This document shows, one piece after another, positions 23,237 through 31,997 of a DNA stretch of 32,382 bases (within the stretch, counting starts at the first letter, position 1; every line of letters starts with the position of its first letter). Location: contig JAGBRZ010000033.1 in assembly GCA_017632155.1 (NCBI GenBank), positions 1 to 32,382 on the forward strand, in the 5' to 3' direction. The position numbers and the translations under genes are program-made. This stretch comes from Clostridia bacterium (GTDB lineage Bacteria; Bacillota_A; Clostridia; Oscillospirales; CAG-272). The notes below the pieces were generated by a model. It did not search any database. It was not told the DNA's origin and saw nothing but the letters and a program-made list of their open reading frames with translations.

Positions 23237-23396
23237 GTGAAGGAGCGAAAACCTCCCGCAAGCGAGAGGTTTTACTCCTTCCAAGCGGTCGGCAGGGGCG
23301 CCGCCCGCTTGAAGTGCAAGGAGATTTTCGACCGCTGCGGCGGTCGACAGGGGCGTTGCCCCTTGACCCCACGAACTTTTGAAAAAGTTCGATCAA
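23237..23396 (+). repeat. Extragenic hairpin repeat, copy 3
   Basis: The stretch holds GAAGGAG/CTCCTTC (23239-23245 with 23275-23281) enclosing AAAACCTC/GAGGTTTT, then CAAGCGG/CCGCTTG (23282-23288 with 23305-23311), CGACCGC/GCGGTCG (23329-23346) and the terminal hairpin GAACTTTT-GA-AAAAGTTC (23373-23390). It closely resembles 32222-32370. A run of ten G lies just before it at 23174-23183. There is no gene in this 470-base gap apart from these elements. Confidence 0.7.
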
Positions 23397-23431
23397 AACT
23401 TCCCGTTACTGTTGTCTTTTATTTGATTGGA

Positions 23432-23518
23432 AATTTCCGCTCGCGGAAATTCACCTTCATTTTGCCGCAGGCAAATCATCATTCGGCGCAAGCCGATTAT
23501 CATTCACGCGAAGCGTGA
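23432..23518 (+). repeat. Tandem array of four short hairpins
   Basis: Four short inverted repeats in a row: AATTTCCG/CGGAAATT 23432-23451, TTTGCC/GGCAAA 23461-23475, TCGGC/GCCGA 23483-23496 and TCACGC/GCGTGA 23504-23518. Each of the last three is preceded or followed by TCATTC/ATCATT. Arms differ in sequence while the spacing is about 20 bases. Confidence 0.6.
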
Positions 23519-23527
23519 TCATCATTC

Positions 23528-23560
23528 AAAAAAGCAGGACGCCCGCGTCCTGCTTTTTTT
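23528..23560. terminator. Terminator of typA
   Basis: GCAGGACGC (23534-23542) pairs with GCGTCCTGC (23545-23553), extended by A- and T-runs on both sides. Read on the minus strand it ends in TTTTTT seven bases after the stop of typA. Confidence 0.85.
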
Positions 23561-23567
23561 GATAGAA

Positions 23568-25409
23568 TTATTTATCCAGTCCTCTCTTAATCCTGCTCTG
23601 CGCTTTGAGTCGCGTTTCGGTATTAAGAATTCTCTTTCTGATTCTGATCGACTTGGGTGTTGCCTCGATAAGCTCGTCGTCGCCGATGAACTCGATCGCC
23701 TCCTCAAGGCTGAAGAGCACGGGAGGAGTCAGAAGGAGCTTTTCGTCCGCGCCCGAAGAACGGATAGCGGTGAGCTGCTTCTTCTTGCAGGGGTTGAGCG
23801 TGATATCCTCCATCTTGGGGCACTCGCCGACAACCATACCCTCGTAAACGGGCTGACCGGGTACAACAAACATTCTGCCGCGATCCTGGCAGTTGTAAAT
23901 ACCGTAGGTAGTGGTTTCGTTGGTCTCGCTTGCGACAAGAGAGCCGGTGAATCGCATCGGGATCTCACCCTTGTAAGGTGCGTAGCTGTCGAAAATGGTG
24001 TTGAGGATGCCCTCGCCGTGGGTATCGGTCATGAACTTGGTTCTGTAACCGAAGAGGCAACGGGTGGGGATGAGATATTCAAGTCGCATTCTCGAGCCGA
24101 CCTGATGCATCTCAAGGAGCTCTCCCTTTCTCTGACCGAGCTTTTCGATGACCGCGCCCATATACTGCTCGGGCACGTCAACGGTAAGACGCTCGATGGG
24201 CTCGCAACGCTCGCCGTCAACTTCCTTGAAGAGTACACGGGGAGTCGAACAGCAGATCTCATATCCCTCACGGCGCATGGTTTCAAGAAGGATCGAAAGA
24301 TGCATCTCACCTCTGCCCGCAACAAGGAATTCCTCGGTGGTATCGCCGTCATTTACGCGAAGCGAAACGTCCTTGAGGAGCTCGCGGTAGAGTCTGTCGC
24401 GGATCTGGCGGGAGGTAACGAACTTACCTTCTCTGCCAGCAAAGGGAGAATCGTTGACCGAGAAGGTCATTTCGATGGTGGGCTCACTTACCTTTACGAA
24501 CTCGAGAGGCTCGGGATTGGTGAGCGATGCAACGGTATCACCGATATTGATGTCGCCTGCGCCGGAGAAGCAAACGATGTCACCCATCTTTGCCTCCTCA
24601 ACGGGTACGCGGCGGAGACCGTCGATCTGGAAGAGCGATGCGATACGAACTCTCTTCGGCTTTTCCTCGGAGTGGTAGTTGCAGATCGCAACGTCCTGAT
24701 TCAAGCGGAGAGTTCCGCGCTCAATGCGGCCGATACCGATTCGACCGACATAGTCATTATAGTCAATGGAAGAAACGAGAAGCTGAAGCTCATCGTCGGG
24801 GTCGCCCTCGGGAGCGGGGATGTATTCAAGAATGGTCTCAAAGAGGGGCTTGAGATCGGTTCCCTGCTCGTTCGGGTTTCTCGATGCGGTGCCCGCTCTG
24901 CCGGAGCAGTAAAGCACGGGGCTGTCAAGCTGCTCGTCGGTCGCGTCAAGGTCGATAAGAAGCTCAAGAACCTCGTCCTCAACCTCGGCGATACGCGCAT
25001 CGGGCTTATCTATCTTATTTATAACTACGATAACGGGATGGTTGAGCGACAGCGCGCGCTGAAGCACGAATCTCGTCTGGGGCATCGGTCCCTCTGCCGA
25101 GTCAACAAGAAGAATAACGCCGTTTACCATCTTAAGTACACGCTCAACCTCGCCTCCAAAGTCAGCGTGGCCGGGGGTGTCAACGATATTGATCTTTACG
25201 TCCTCGTAATGGACTGCAGTATTCTTTGCAAGAATGGTGATACCTCTCTCTCGCTCGATGTCGCCGGAGTCCATAACGCAGGTGACAGTTTCCTGATTCT
25301 GTCTGTAAATACCGCCCTGCTTGAGCATTTCATCAACCAGAGTGGTCTTGCCGTGGTCAACGTGTGCAATGATCGCTATGTTACGCAGATCGTTTCTTTT
25401 GATTTCCAT
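23568..25409 (-). CDS. typA: Translational GTPase TypA/BipA
   Basis: This 613-aa GTPase acts on the ribosome in assembly and stress adaptation. The EF-Tu/EF-G type G domain is at the N-terminus, with G1 AHVDHGKT (residues 15-22), switch I around ERERGITI, G3 [10 protein letters not shown] and G4 NKIDK. Domains II, III, V and the TypA-specific C-terminal domain follow: [52 protein letters not shown], and [19 protein letters not shown]. The length is normal. It is monocistronic, with its own promoter, the ribosome site GGGAG and a terminator. The gene is a housekeeping island between accessory regions. Confidence 0.98.
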   Translation of the reverse strand: MEIKRNDLRNIAIIAHVDHGKTTLVDEMLKQGGIYRQNQETVTCVMDSGDIERERGITILAKNTAVHYEDVKINIVDTPGHADFGGEVERVLKMVNGVILLVDSAEGPMPQTRFVLQRALSLNHPVIVVINKIDKPDARIAEVEDEVLELLIDLDATDEQLDSPVLYCSGRAGTASRNPNEQGTDLKPLFETILEYIPAPEGDPDDELQLLVSSIDYNDYVGRIGIGRIERGTLRLNQDVAICNYHSEEKPKRVRIASLFQIDGLRRVPVEEAKMGDIVCFSGAGDINIGDTVASLTNPEPLEFVKVSEPTIEMTFSVNDSPFAGREGKFVTSRQIRDRLYRELLKDVSLRVNDGDTTEEFLVAGRGEMHLSILLETMRREGYEICCSTPRVLFKEVDGERCEPIERLTVDVPEQYMGAVIEKLGQRKGELLEMHQVGSRMRLEYLIPTRCLFGYRTKFMTDTHGEGILNTIFDSYAPYKGEIPMRFTGSLVASETNETTTYGIYNCQDRGRMFVVPGQPVYEGMVVGECPKMEDITLNPCKKKQLTAIRSSGADEKLLLTPPVLFSLEEAIEFIGDDELIEATPKSIRIRKRILNTETRLKAQSRIKRGLDK

Positions 25410-25470
25410 AAAATCTCCCGTCTCTTTCTCGTCAAATCAGATTTAAATATGTTTTTCGCGCAAAAATTAC

Positions 25471-25499
25471 ATTATATTATAACACAAAATTCGCTTCAA
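25471..25499 (-). promoter_or_regulatory. Promoter of typA
   Basis: On the minus strand TTGAAG (25499-25494), a 17-base spacer and TATAAT (25476-25471) lie about 60 bases before the typA start. Confidence 0.7.
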
Positions 25500-25507
25500 T
25501 AAAAGAG

Positions 25508-25636
25508 TCATTTAGTCAATATTACAAAAAATTCACACTTTGTTTTGTGCATACTGCATAATTTTGGGTGCGAGGGACAAATAACGCCACTTTTTCTGCT
25601 CTTTCGGCATTCATAACATAAGGATCTCCCCTCCAT
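25508..25636 (-). other. Overlapping small ORF candidates in the typA upstream region
   Basis: Within the AT-rich gap 25500-25893 this 130-base block is unusually open in all three minus-strand frames. One frame gives a 42-aa peptide with C7-x-x-C10 and further cysteines at 20, 27 and 34 (25508-25636). Another gives 30 aa starting MNAERAEKVALF (25522-25614), whose ATG stands 11 bases after GGAGGGGAG. I cannot say which, if any, is translated; the block could equally be a conserved non-coding element. The rest of the gap up to 25893 shows only low-complexity AT-rich sequence. Confidence 0.3.
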
Positions 25637-25705
25637 CCGTCACTTTGATCTTACGCATTTTATGCATCATTTCGGCAAAGATAAGATTATCACCTAAAAA
25701 TACAA

Positions 25706-25927
25706 TTAGATATACAATTAACGAGCTAATTCGATCTACTTCTCATAACATTGCAAGAAGAAATTCAAATTCAGCGTCGATTTAGTTCGATTTTTGTCTA
25801 TCGATTTTAGTTGTATTTTATCATATTTTGATATATATCTAATTTATTACATATTACATCATCGAATGTTAGATAATATTTTTCAAAAAACACTTGACAA
25901 AATTAGATTTATATGATATAGTTCTAA
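25706..25927 (+). promoter_or_regulatory. Repeated TTAGATA half-sites upstream of the ArsR-type regulator
   Basis: TTAGATA or TTAGATT occurs at 25706-25712, 25869-25875 and 25903-25909, and in reverse at 25836-25842 (TATCTAA). TTAGA/TCTAA also form a symmetric pair at 25903-25907 and 25923-25927 around the -10 region. This is consistent with an operator for autoregulation, though AT-rich DNA makes chance matches likelier. Confidence 0.35.
25894..25922 (+). promoter_or_regulatory. Promoter of the ArsR-type regulator
   Basis: TTGACA at 25894-25899, a 17-base spacer and TATAGT at 25917-25922, followed by a leader and the ribosome site AAGGAGC. Confidence 0.8.
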
Positions 25928-25986
25928 ATGAAATAGTGTGACCTATATAAAATATATAATCAAGAGAGCTAAAAGGAGCTTGAATT

Positions 25987-27084
25987 ATGGAAGCCATTCT
26001 GCTTCGCGAACCCAATCTGATATTCGAAACGGCAACTCTGCTTTACAGCAGCAGAAGCAACCAATCATACCGAGAGCTGAAAAACGCGATACACAAAAAA
26101 TTCGCCATAGACGAAAACGTGCTAAACTCCTGCTTCGATGCCATCATTGAAGCAAGTGAATACGTGTGCGACGGTGTCGAGGCACAGACCGACGAGGAGC
26201 TTCTAAACTTCCTTTTCGGAAGACATTCCTCTATGAGGGGTCCCTTTGCCTTTTATCTGATCCACGATCTCTGCAGACGCACAAAGCCCGATTTCAAAAC
26301 AGATCTCGCTGACCTGCGCCGTCAATCGCCCGCAATCTTCTTTGTTAACTTCTCCTCCCTCCTTCTGGCGGAATTTGCTCCGTCCGACTTCGATGGGGTC
26401 GTTACGAACTTTCAGGAGCTTTTTGCCTTTATTGAGCAGATGCCGGTGCCGGACGATGAAAAATGGGCTCTTATGAAGCTTTATAACAATTTCGAAGACT
26501 ATCGTGAGAAGCTTGCCGATATCCTCGCTCTTGCGGGAGAACTCTATATGAGAAAATATGACACGATAAAGCACTACATTGGGTGGTTTATTGCGGCTGC
26601 AGCAGAACCTCTCGCAAATGGCGGTACTCGTTTTATTGAGCAGAACTACGGCGCGGAGCTTTCGGATTCCGCAGATGCGATCTTTCTGCAGCCTTCCATT
26701 GCTATGTGCAACACAACGCGCTATCTTATGAGCTATACCTCCGAGAGGATCACAGATTTTCTTTACGTCGGCGTTCTCTTTGAGCCTTTGCGCGAAATAA
26801 CCGACGTTTCTACGGTTGACGACAAGATCTGCCGCACTCTGCGCACTATCGGCGACAACCGCAAGTATGAAATTCTCAAACTTCTTGCCGAATCCCCTCG
26901 CTACGGCCAGCAGATCGCTTCCCTTATCGACATTTCGACCGCAACCGTATCGCATCACATGTCTATGCTGATCGAAGCGGGATTTGTCGACATCAAGCGC
27001 GAATCCAACCGAATTTATTATATCCCCAATAAGAAGAAAATACGCGACTTCCTCGACGAGCTTTCGGAAGCCTTACTTGGCTGA
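25987..27084 (+). CDS. Winged-helix (ArsR-type) regulator with large N-terminal sensor domain
   Basis: This 365-aa protein has an uncharacterised mostly helical N-terminal domain (about residues 1-275), which is likely the ligand or effector part. The ArsR-like winged helix is at about 283-360 (LRTIGDNRKYEILKLLAESPRYGQQIASLIDISTATVSHHMSMLIEAGFV, then a RESNRIYYIPN wing). No cysteine metal site of the classical ArsR kind is seen. AAGGAGC precedes the ATG. It is followed by a long hairpin and then the membrane protein and HAD genes, which are reasonable targets of its control. Confidence 0.85.
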   Translation: MEAILLREPNLIFETATLLYSSRSNQSYRELKNAIHKKFAIDENVLNSCFDAIIEASEYVCDGVEAQTDEELLNFLFGRHSSMRGPFAFYLIHDLCRRTKPDFKTDLADLRRQSPAIFFVNFSSLLLAEFAPSDFDGVVTNFQELFAFIEQMPVPDDEKWALMKLYNNFEDYREKLADILALAGELYMRKYDTIKHYIGWFIAAAAEPLANGGTRFIEQNYGAELSDSADAIFLQPSIAMCNTTRYLMSYTSERITDFLYVGVLFEPLREITDVSTVDDKICRTLRTIGDNRKYEILKLLAESPRYGQQIASLIDISTATVSHHMSMLIEAGFVDIKRESNRIYYIPNKKKIRDFLDELSEALLG

Positions 27085-27101
27085 TTTATAACTGAACTTT
27101 A

Positions 27102-27178
27102 GCGGTGGCATCGGCAAAATCATTTCGATATTTACCTCTTTCCATCTCCTTTCTATCGAAAACCGCCGATGTCACCGC
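27102..27178 (+). other. Long two-step inverted repeat after the ArsR-type gene
   Basis: An outer 14-bp stem (27102-27115 with 27165-27178, one G-U pair) encloses an inner perfect 8-bp stem (27123-27130 with 27154-27161). The loop is pyrimidine-rich (27131-27153). No T-run follows, so it is not a usual terminator; it may regulate reading into the genes downstream. Confidence 0.6.
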
Positions 27179-27213
27179 GCCTTTCGGATTTATTACTGTG
27201 TTTAAATACGAAA

Positions 27214-27630
27214 ATGAACAAATACACTAAAAAATCTCTGATATTTTCGATACTCGCGATCGTCGCAATTGCGGTCGGAATAATAGCATTCTGTGTTGCC
27301 GGGGAATCGATATTCGACCACTATACAGTTTCGCCCGATAACGACAGCTCCGGCGCAGGATGGGGCGGCCTTATAGCGGCTTTAGCGGGAATGATCGTCA
27401 TTTTTATCGTTGCCGTCGTCGACCTGATACTCACCTCGATGATCGTCTATATGTTCGCATACCTCGCGCACGAAAACGCACTTACTGCAATTGCGGAATT
27501 AAGTGAAACGGGCGGAGAACTCAAGCTTCCCAAATTTTTGCGCGTTTTCTCGGTTATTGAAATGATAATTTCGGGAGCTGCCGCGCTTATCACACTATTG
27601 TTGTTTATGGCAATATTTGCATTCGGTTAA
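27214..27630 (+). CDS. Hypothetical membrane protein
   Basis: This 138-aa protein has about four transmembrane segments: residues 8-30, 49-70, 72-92 and near the C-terminus. A charged segment (NALTAIAELSETGGELKLPK) lies between the third and the last. It matches no family I know. I take the ATG at 27214 because the first helix follows directly and the longer reading from 27169 would start inside the hairpin. No clear ribosome site precedes it, so start and expression are uncertain. It lies 17 bases before the first HAD gene. Confidence 0.6.
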   Translation: MNKYTKKSLIFSILAIVAIAVGIIAFCVAGESIFDHYTVSPDNDSSGAGWGGLIAALAGMIVIFIVAVVDLILTSMIVYMFAYLAHENALTAIAELSETGGELKLPKFLRVFSVIEMIISGAAALITLLLFMAIFAFG

Positions 27631-27647
27631 TATATATAGGAAACAAA

Positions 27648-28310
27648 ATGGACAAAAAACTACTCATCTTCGACATTGACGGCACGCTTGCCGACACGGA
27701 TCATATTATGGACCAAATCGTTTTCGATACCCTTCGCGATTCGGGCATCGAGATCGAGTCTGTCGCCGCGACCGTTGAATCACTCAACACGACCGGCAGA
27801 GTTATCATTAAGCCTCGCGCGCTCGTGCCAGGTGAATTTGTCGAATGCATCGACAATGAAAAATACTCCGCCGATTTTTGGAAAAACTACGACAATCATT
27901 ATCTCGAAAGCATAGAAAATCTCTACGACGGCATACGCGAGGTGCTCGCCGAGCTCAAATCGCGCGGATACCTGCTTGCCGCACTTTCAAACCGAAAGGA
28001 AAAATACGTTATAGGCATCATCAACGCCGCATTCGGTGAGGGATACTTCTCCGCCATCCGCGGATGGACCGATACAACCCCCAAAAAGCCCGACCCTCAC
28101 GGTCTGAATCTCATCCTTGAGGAGCTTGGCGTGACACCCGAAAACGCATATATGGTCGGCGACATCGCAAACGATTATAGAGTTGCGGTAAACGCAGGCG
28201 TAAACCACATCATCGTGACCTGGGGCTACGGCAAATACGACGAAATACGCGAGATCGGCGCCACAGTTTTCGCCAACAAGCCCTCGGATCTTCTTGAAAT
28301 TCTTAACTAA
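27648..28310 (+). CDS. HAD-IA phosphatase, tandem copy 1
   Basis: This 220-aa cytosolic phosphatase-like protein has all four HAD motifs: nucleophile DIDGT (residues 9-13), LSNRKEK with motif II serine, the KKPDP lysine loop and VGDIANDYRVAVNAG with both acidic residues. The cap inserted after motif I is helical, as in phosphoglycolate/beta-phosphoglucomutase relatives (subclass IA). The substrate is unknown; small phosphosugars are typical. It is the first of four tandem copies, with AGGAAAC upstream. Confidence 0.85.
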   Translation: MDKKLLIFDIDGTLADTDHIMDQIVFDTLRDSGIEIESVAATVESLNTTGRVIIKPRALVPGEFVECIDNEKYSADFWKNYDNHYLESIENLYDGIREVLAELKSRGYLLAALSNRKEKYVIGIINAAFGEGYFSAIRGWTDTTPKKPDPHGLNLILEELGVTPENAYMVGDIANDYRVAVNAGVNHIIVTWGYGKYDEIREIGATVFANKPSDLLEILN

Positions 28311-28319
28311 AGGTGACAA

Positions 28320-28982
28320 ATGTCAAAAAAACTTCTCATATTCGATCTTGACGGCACACTTTGCGACACGCAACTTGTGCTTGACACAATGATATACGCA
28401 ACCTTGCGCGACTCGGGTGTGGATGTAGCTTCCGTAGAAGACGTCGTTCGCTCGATGGAAGAGAACGGAAAGGAGATCATCGAGCTGAATTCGCCGATCC
28501 CCTCCGAATTTCTCCCCCTGGTCGATCGCAACAAATACGCTGTTGATTTTTGGGAAAATTACCAAAAATACCATATGATGAGCGTTGACCGAGTCTTTGA
28601 CGGAATTCCCGAAACGATTTGCGAGCTTAAGCGCCGCGGCTATCTTCTCGGCGTGCTCTCCAATAAGAAAAACAGATTCGTACAGCCTATAATATCGACA
28701 GCTTTCGGCAAAGATACCTTTGATTATGTTTACGGTTGGGACGAAATTCGCCCGAAAAAGCCAGATCCGACCTCTCTGCTCGATATGCTTGCCGAGCTCG
28801 GTGTTGAAAAAGAGAACGCGTGGATGATCGGCGACCTCCCCGCTGACTACAAGGTTTCGGTAAACGCAGGCATAAACCACGTCATAGCCGATTGGGGCTA
28901 CGGCAAAAAGAAGAAATTCCTCGCACTCGGCGCAAGCGTTTTTGCCAAAAAGCCGTGCGACCTGTTGGATATATTTAAATGA
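28320..28982 (+). CDS. HAD-IA phosphatase, tandem copy 2
   Basis: This 220-aa protein has intact motifs: DLDGT at the N-terminus, SNKKNR, KKPDP and IGDLPADYKVSVNAG. It is closest to copy 1, with the same length and a shared LRDSG after the first helix and a WGYGKKKKF tail. AAAGGTGA precedes the start. Its stop overlaps the start of copy 3 by four bases. Confidence 0.85.
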   Translation: MSKKLLIFDLDGTLCDTQLVLDTMIYATLRDSGVDVASVEDVVRSMEENGKEIIELNSPIPSEFLPLVDRNKYAVDFWENYQKYHMMSVDRVFDGIPETICELKRRGYLLGVLSNKKNRFVQPIISTAFGKDTFDYVYGWDEIRPKKPDPTSLLDMLAELGVEKENAWMIGDLPADYKVSVNAGINHVIADWGYGKKKKFLALGASVFAKKPCDLLDIFK

Positions 28983-29629
28983 AAAAACTGATCATTTTTG
29001 ACCTTGACGGCACTCTTGCCGACACCCAGCCGCTTCTCAACTACATCTTCGCCGACGCGCTCACCGAATGCGGCATTCCCGAAACCGAGGATCACATCCG
29101 CAAGCTCGTACATGAAAGCGGATATCGTTCCACAAAGGACGGCGGACACGCGCCTGTCGCGTATCTCGACCGAGTCCCCGACGATTTCGGCATCTATTTC
29201 TGGAGCAATTACGAAAATTACTATATGAAAGCAGCTGACCGTCTCTTCGACGGCATACGCGAGACTCTTGCGGAGCTCAAAGCGCGCGGTCACAAGATCG
29301 CAGTTTTCTCGAACAAGCCGCACCGCTTCACCGAACGCATCATTAACAAAGCTTTTGGAGAGGGATATTTTGATTTCATCCTTGGCGGCACGCCCGAGAT
29401 CGCACCCAAACCCGAACCCACGGGCATCACTTATATCTGCAAAATGCTCGGAATCGCTCACGCCGACACATATATGATCGGCGACCTACCCGCGGATACA
29501 ACCTCAGCAGTATCTGCAAATGCCAACTACATCGGCGCACTTTGGGGCTATTCCACCCGCGAAAAGCTTGCTGAAAAGGGCGCGACCCTTTTCGCCGAAA
29601 AGCCTATCGACATACTCACTATTATATAA
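28979..29629 (+). CDS. HAD-IA phosphatase, tandem copy 3
   Basis: This 216-aa protein has DLDGT, SNKPHR, APKPEP and IGDLPADTTSAVSANAN, so catalysis should be intact. The cap region (residues 20-80) differs from copies 1 and 2 (HESGYRSTKDGGHAPVAYLD), which suggests a different substrate. Its ATGA overlaps the stop of copy 2, so translation is coupled. Confidence 0.85.
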   Translation: MKKLIIFDLDGTLADTQPLLNYIFADALTECGIPETEDHIRKLVHESGYRSTKDGGHAPVAYLDRVPDDFGIYFWSNYENYYMKAADRLFDGIRETLAELKARGHKIAVFSNKPHRFTERIINKAFGEGYFDFILGGTPEIAPKPEPTGITYICKMLGIAHADTYMIGDLPADTTSAVSANANYIGALWGYSTREKLAEKGATLFAEKPIDILTII

Positions 29630-29643
29630 AAAGGAACAAAAAA

Positions 29644-30297
29644 TTGAAAAAGCTACTCATATTCGACCTTGACGGTACGCTTGGCGATACCCTTCCCACT
29701 CTCACCGAATCGATGAACTCGGTGCTCTCCGAATGCTCATATCCCCTCGTCGACGATGCGCACATCTGCCGCGCGATCGGCAACGGTATGCTTATGCTCT
29801 GCCGCCGCTGTGTTCCCGCGGAATTCTACGATGACGAAAGCGTATATATGCCCTTCCTTGCAAAATACAAGGAAGCTTACGCGCGCAATTATCTTGACAT
29901 AGATGAGCCTTATGCGGGCTTGATCGAGGTAATTGCAGAATTGAAGACACGCGGATATGCTGTCGCGTCACTTTCGAACAAACCGCACCGCTACACCGTT
30001 GACATTGTAGAAAAGCTCTTCGGAAAGGGCACTTTTGCCGATATCCGAGGTATGATCGAGGGCGTTCCCACCAAGCCCGATCCCACTTCCTTCCTCGATA
30101 TTGCCTCCTCACTAGGCTTTACCGCTGAAAATACCGTTATGATCGGCGACAGCGAGCCCGATATCAACGTTGCAAACAACGCGGGAGCCGAATGCATCGC
30201 AGTAAGCTGGGGTTATCGCACACGAGAACAGCTTGAGGCGGCGGGCGCAAAAACGATCATCGACAAACCCTGTGAACTACTTGAAATTCTTAAATAA
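29644..30297 (+). CDS. HAD-IA phosphatase, tandem copy 4 (TTG start)
   Basis: This 217-aa protein has DLDGTLGDT, SNKPHR, TKPDP and GDSEPDINVANNAG, and its cap resembles the phosphoglycolate phosphatase form (AIGNGMLMLCRRC). The start codon is TTG at 29644: the following codons give KKLLIFDL as in the other copies, an AAGGAAC ribosome site lies before it and no ATG is near. A rare start may lower its yield relative to its neighbours. Confidence 0.82.
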   Translation: MKKLLIFDLDGTLGDTLPTLTESMNSVLSECSYPLVDDAHICRAIGNGMLMLCRRCVPAEFYDDESVYMPFLAKYKEAYARNYLDIDEPYAGLIEVIAELKTRGYAVASLSNKPHRYTVDIVEKLFGKGTFADIRGMIEGVPTKPDPTSFLDIASSLGFTAENTVMIGDSEPDINVANNAGAECIAVSWGYRTREQLEAAGAKTIIDKPCELLEILK

Positions 30298-30309
30298 AGG
30301 AGCAAGACT

Positions 30310-31989
30310 ATGTTAAAAGCTACTCTTATTTCCTCGCTTGACAAGGTTTTTCTTGACACAAAGCTGAACACCCTTGAGCCCCTGCGCTCGGCAAACGTAT
30401 ACCGCGGATCGGTATTTTCCTTCCAGATCGCGATGACCGAGTCCTTCTGCGATGCTCCACACCGCCGTTTTGTCGGACTTTCGGTTGAAGGCATCGACAA
30501 AAGCGCAGTAGAGTTCCGAACTGTCGAGCTCATTCCCTCCTATATGCCCGCATACCCCACCCGATACGATACCGAATACGTCCGCACTACTCCCGGACTT
30601 TACCCCGATCTGCTTCAGCCGCTACAGATGGAGGGCAGAGTGCCCTGCGTAATGGGTCAGACCCGCACCGTTTGGGTCGATCTTGACGTATTTGCACTCA
30701 CCGACGGCAAGCACGAAATCGTTATAAACGTCATCGACGGCGAGAATATTCTCCCCCTCACCTTGAAGCTCAACGTCATTCCCGCCTCGCTCCCCGAGGT
30801 CGACTTCCCCGTAACGCAATGGTTCCACTACGATTGCCTTGCGACCTATTATAACGTCCCTGTGTTCTCGGAACGCCATTGGGAGATCATTGAAAACTTC
30901 ATTAAGACCTTCGTCAAGTGCGGCAACAACACCCTTTTGACTCCCGTTTTCACTCCCGCGCTTGACACATATGTGGGCGGTGAGCGTCCGACGGTTCAGC
31001 TTGTCGGTGTCGCGCGCGATGCGGAGGGCAAATACACCTTCGATTTCTCACTCCTGACAAGATTTATGGATATGGCGGACCGCCTCGGAGTCAAGTATTT
31101 CGAGATTGCTCACTTCTTCACCCAGTGGGGCGCGGCACACGCACCCAAGGTTATGGCAACTACACCGAACGGCTACGAGCGCATTTTCGGCTGGGATACC
31201 GATGCAACGGGCGAGGAATACACAACCTTCATCCGTCAGTTCATCACAGAACTCCTCGAATTCCTCAAGGCGCGCGGCGACGATAAGAGATGCTTCTTCC
31301 ACATCTCCGACGAGCCGAACGGCGACCATCTTGAGCAATATATGAAATCGAAGAATTCCGTTGTCGATCTGCTTGAAGGCTACGTTATTATGGACGCGCT
31401 TTCGAAGGTAGAATTCTACCGCGAGGGTATTATCAAAAACCCGATTCCTTGCAACAACCACATCGAGCCCTTCCTTGAGGCTTACGCAGAGGAAGGTCGC
31501 GAGGATCTTTGGACCTACTATTGCTGTAGCCAGAATAAGAGCGTCAGCAACCGCTTTTTCGGCAGCCCCGGCGCGAGAACGAGATATATCGGCGTGCAGT
31601 TCTACCGCTACAAGATCAGCGGATTCCTGCAGTGGGGCTATAATTTCTATTTCAATCAGGGCTCGCACGATGCGATCAACCCCTACGTAGACTCCACGGG
31701 CAACTATTTCGTTCCCTCGGGCGACACATACTCCGTCTACCCCGCGCAGGACGGCACCGCGCTTGAATCGATGAGAATCCTCCACTTCCGCGAGGGACTC
31801 GACGATATGCGCGCACTCTACCTTGCCGAATCCCTTGTCGGACGCGAAAAGGTTCTCGAAACCATCGAGCCTATCGTCAAGGAAATGACCGATGCAAACA
31901 TCGTATTCTCCCGCTGCATCGACCGCTCGAGCGATATGATGAAGCTCCGCGAAGCCATCGATGAGATCGTAATCGGCGCACTCAACTAA
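30310..31989 (+). CDS. DUF4091 (GH123-like) putative glycosidase
   Basis: This 559-aa cytosolic protein lacks a signal peptide. The N-terminal part (about 1-160) is a beta domain with PSYMPAYPTRYDTEY and YPDLLQPL typical of this family. The central barrel (about 170-480) has the adjacent Asp-Glu in HISDEPNG, the position of the Asp/Glu catalytic pair of GH123 N-acetyl-beta-galactosaminidases, which use substrate-assisted catalysis. The C-terminal REGLDDMRALYL is the mark of DUF4091. A substrate with an N-acetylhexosamine is plausible but not shown. AAAGGAG precedes the start, 12 bases after the last HAD gene, so it is likely the end of that operon. Confidence 0.85.
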   Translation: MLKATLISSLDKVFLDTKLNTLEPLRSANVYRGSVFSFQIAMTESFCDAPHRRFVGLSVEGIDKSAVEFRTVELIPSYMPAYPTRYDTEYVRTTPGLYPDLLQPLQMEGRVPCVMGQTRTVWVDLDVFALTDGKHEIVINVIDGENILPLTLKLNVIPASLPEVDFPVTQWFHYDCLATYYNVPVFSERHWEIIENFIKTFVKCGNNTLLTPVFTPALDTYVGGERPTVQLVGVARDAEGKYTFDFSLLTRFMDMADRLGVKYFEIAHFFTQWGAAHAPKVMATTPNGYERIFGWDTDATGEEYTTFIRQFITELLEFLKARGDDKRCFFHISDEPNGDHLEQYMKSKNSVVDLLEGYVIMDALSKVEFYREGIIKNPIPCNNHIEPFLEAYAEEGREDLWTYYCCSQNKSVSNRFFGSPGARTRYIGVQFYRYKISGFLQWGYNFYFNQGSHDAINPYVDSTGNYFVPSGDTYSVYPAQDGTALESMRILHFREGLDDMRALYLAESLVGREKVLETIEPIVKEMTDANIVFSRCIDRSSDMMKLREAIDEIVIGALN

Positions 31990-31997
31990 AAAAGACT

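Noticed and set aside
23237..23518. The regular hairpins as a CRISPR array.
   Set aside because: There are no identical direct repeats with unique spacers, and no cas genes.
23427..25502. A 691-aa open frame antisense to typA.
   Set aside because: typA is unambiguous in its motifs and has promoter and terminator; the antisense frame is a by-product of codon bias.
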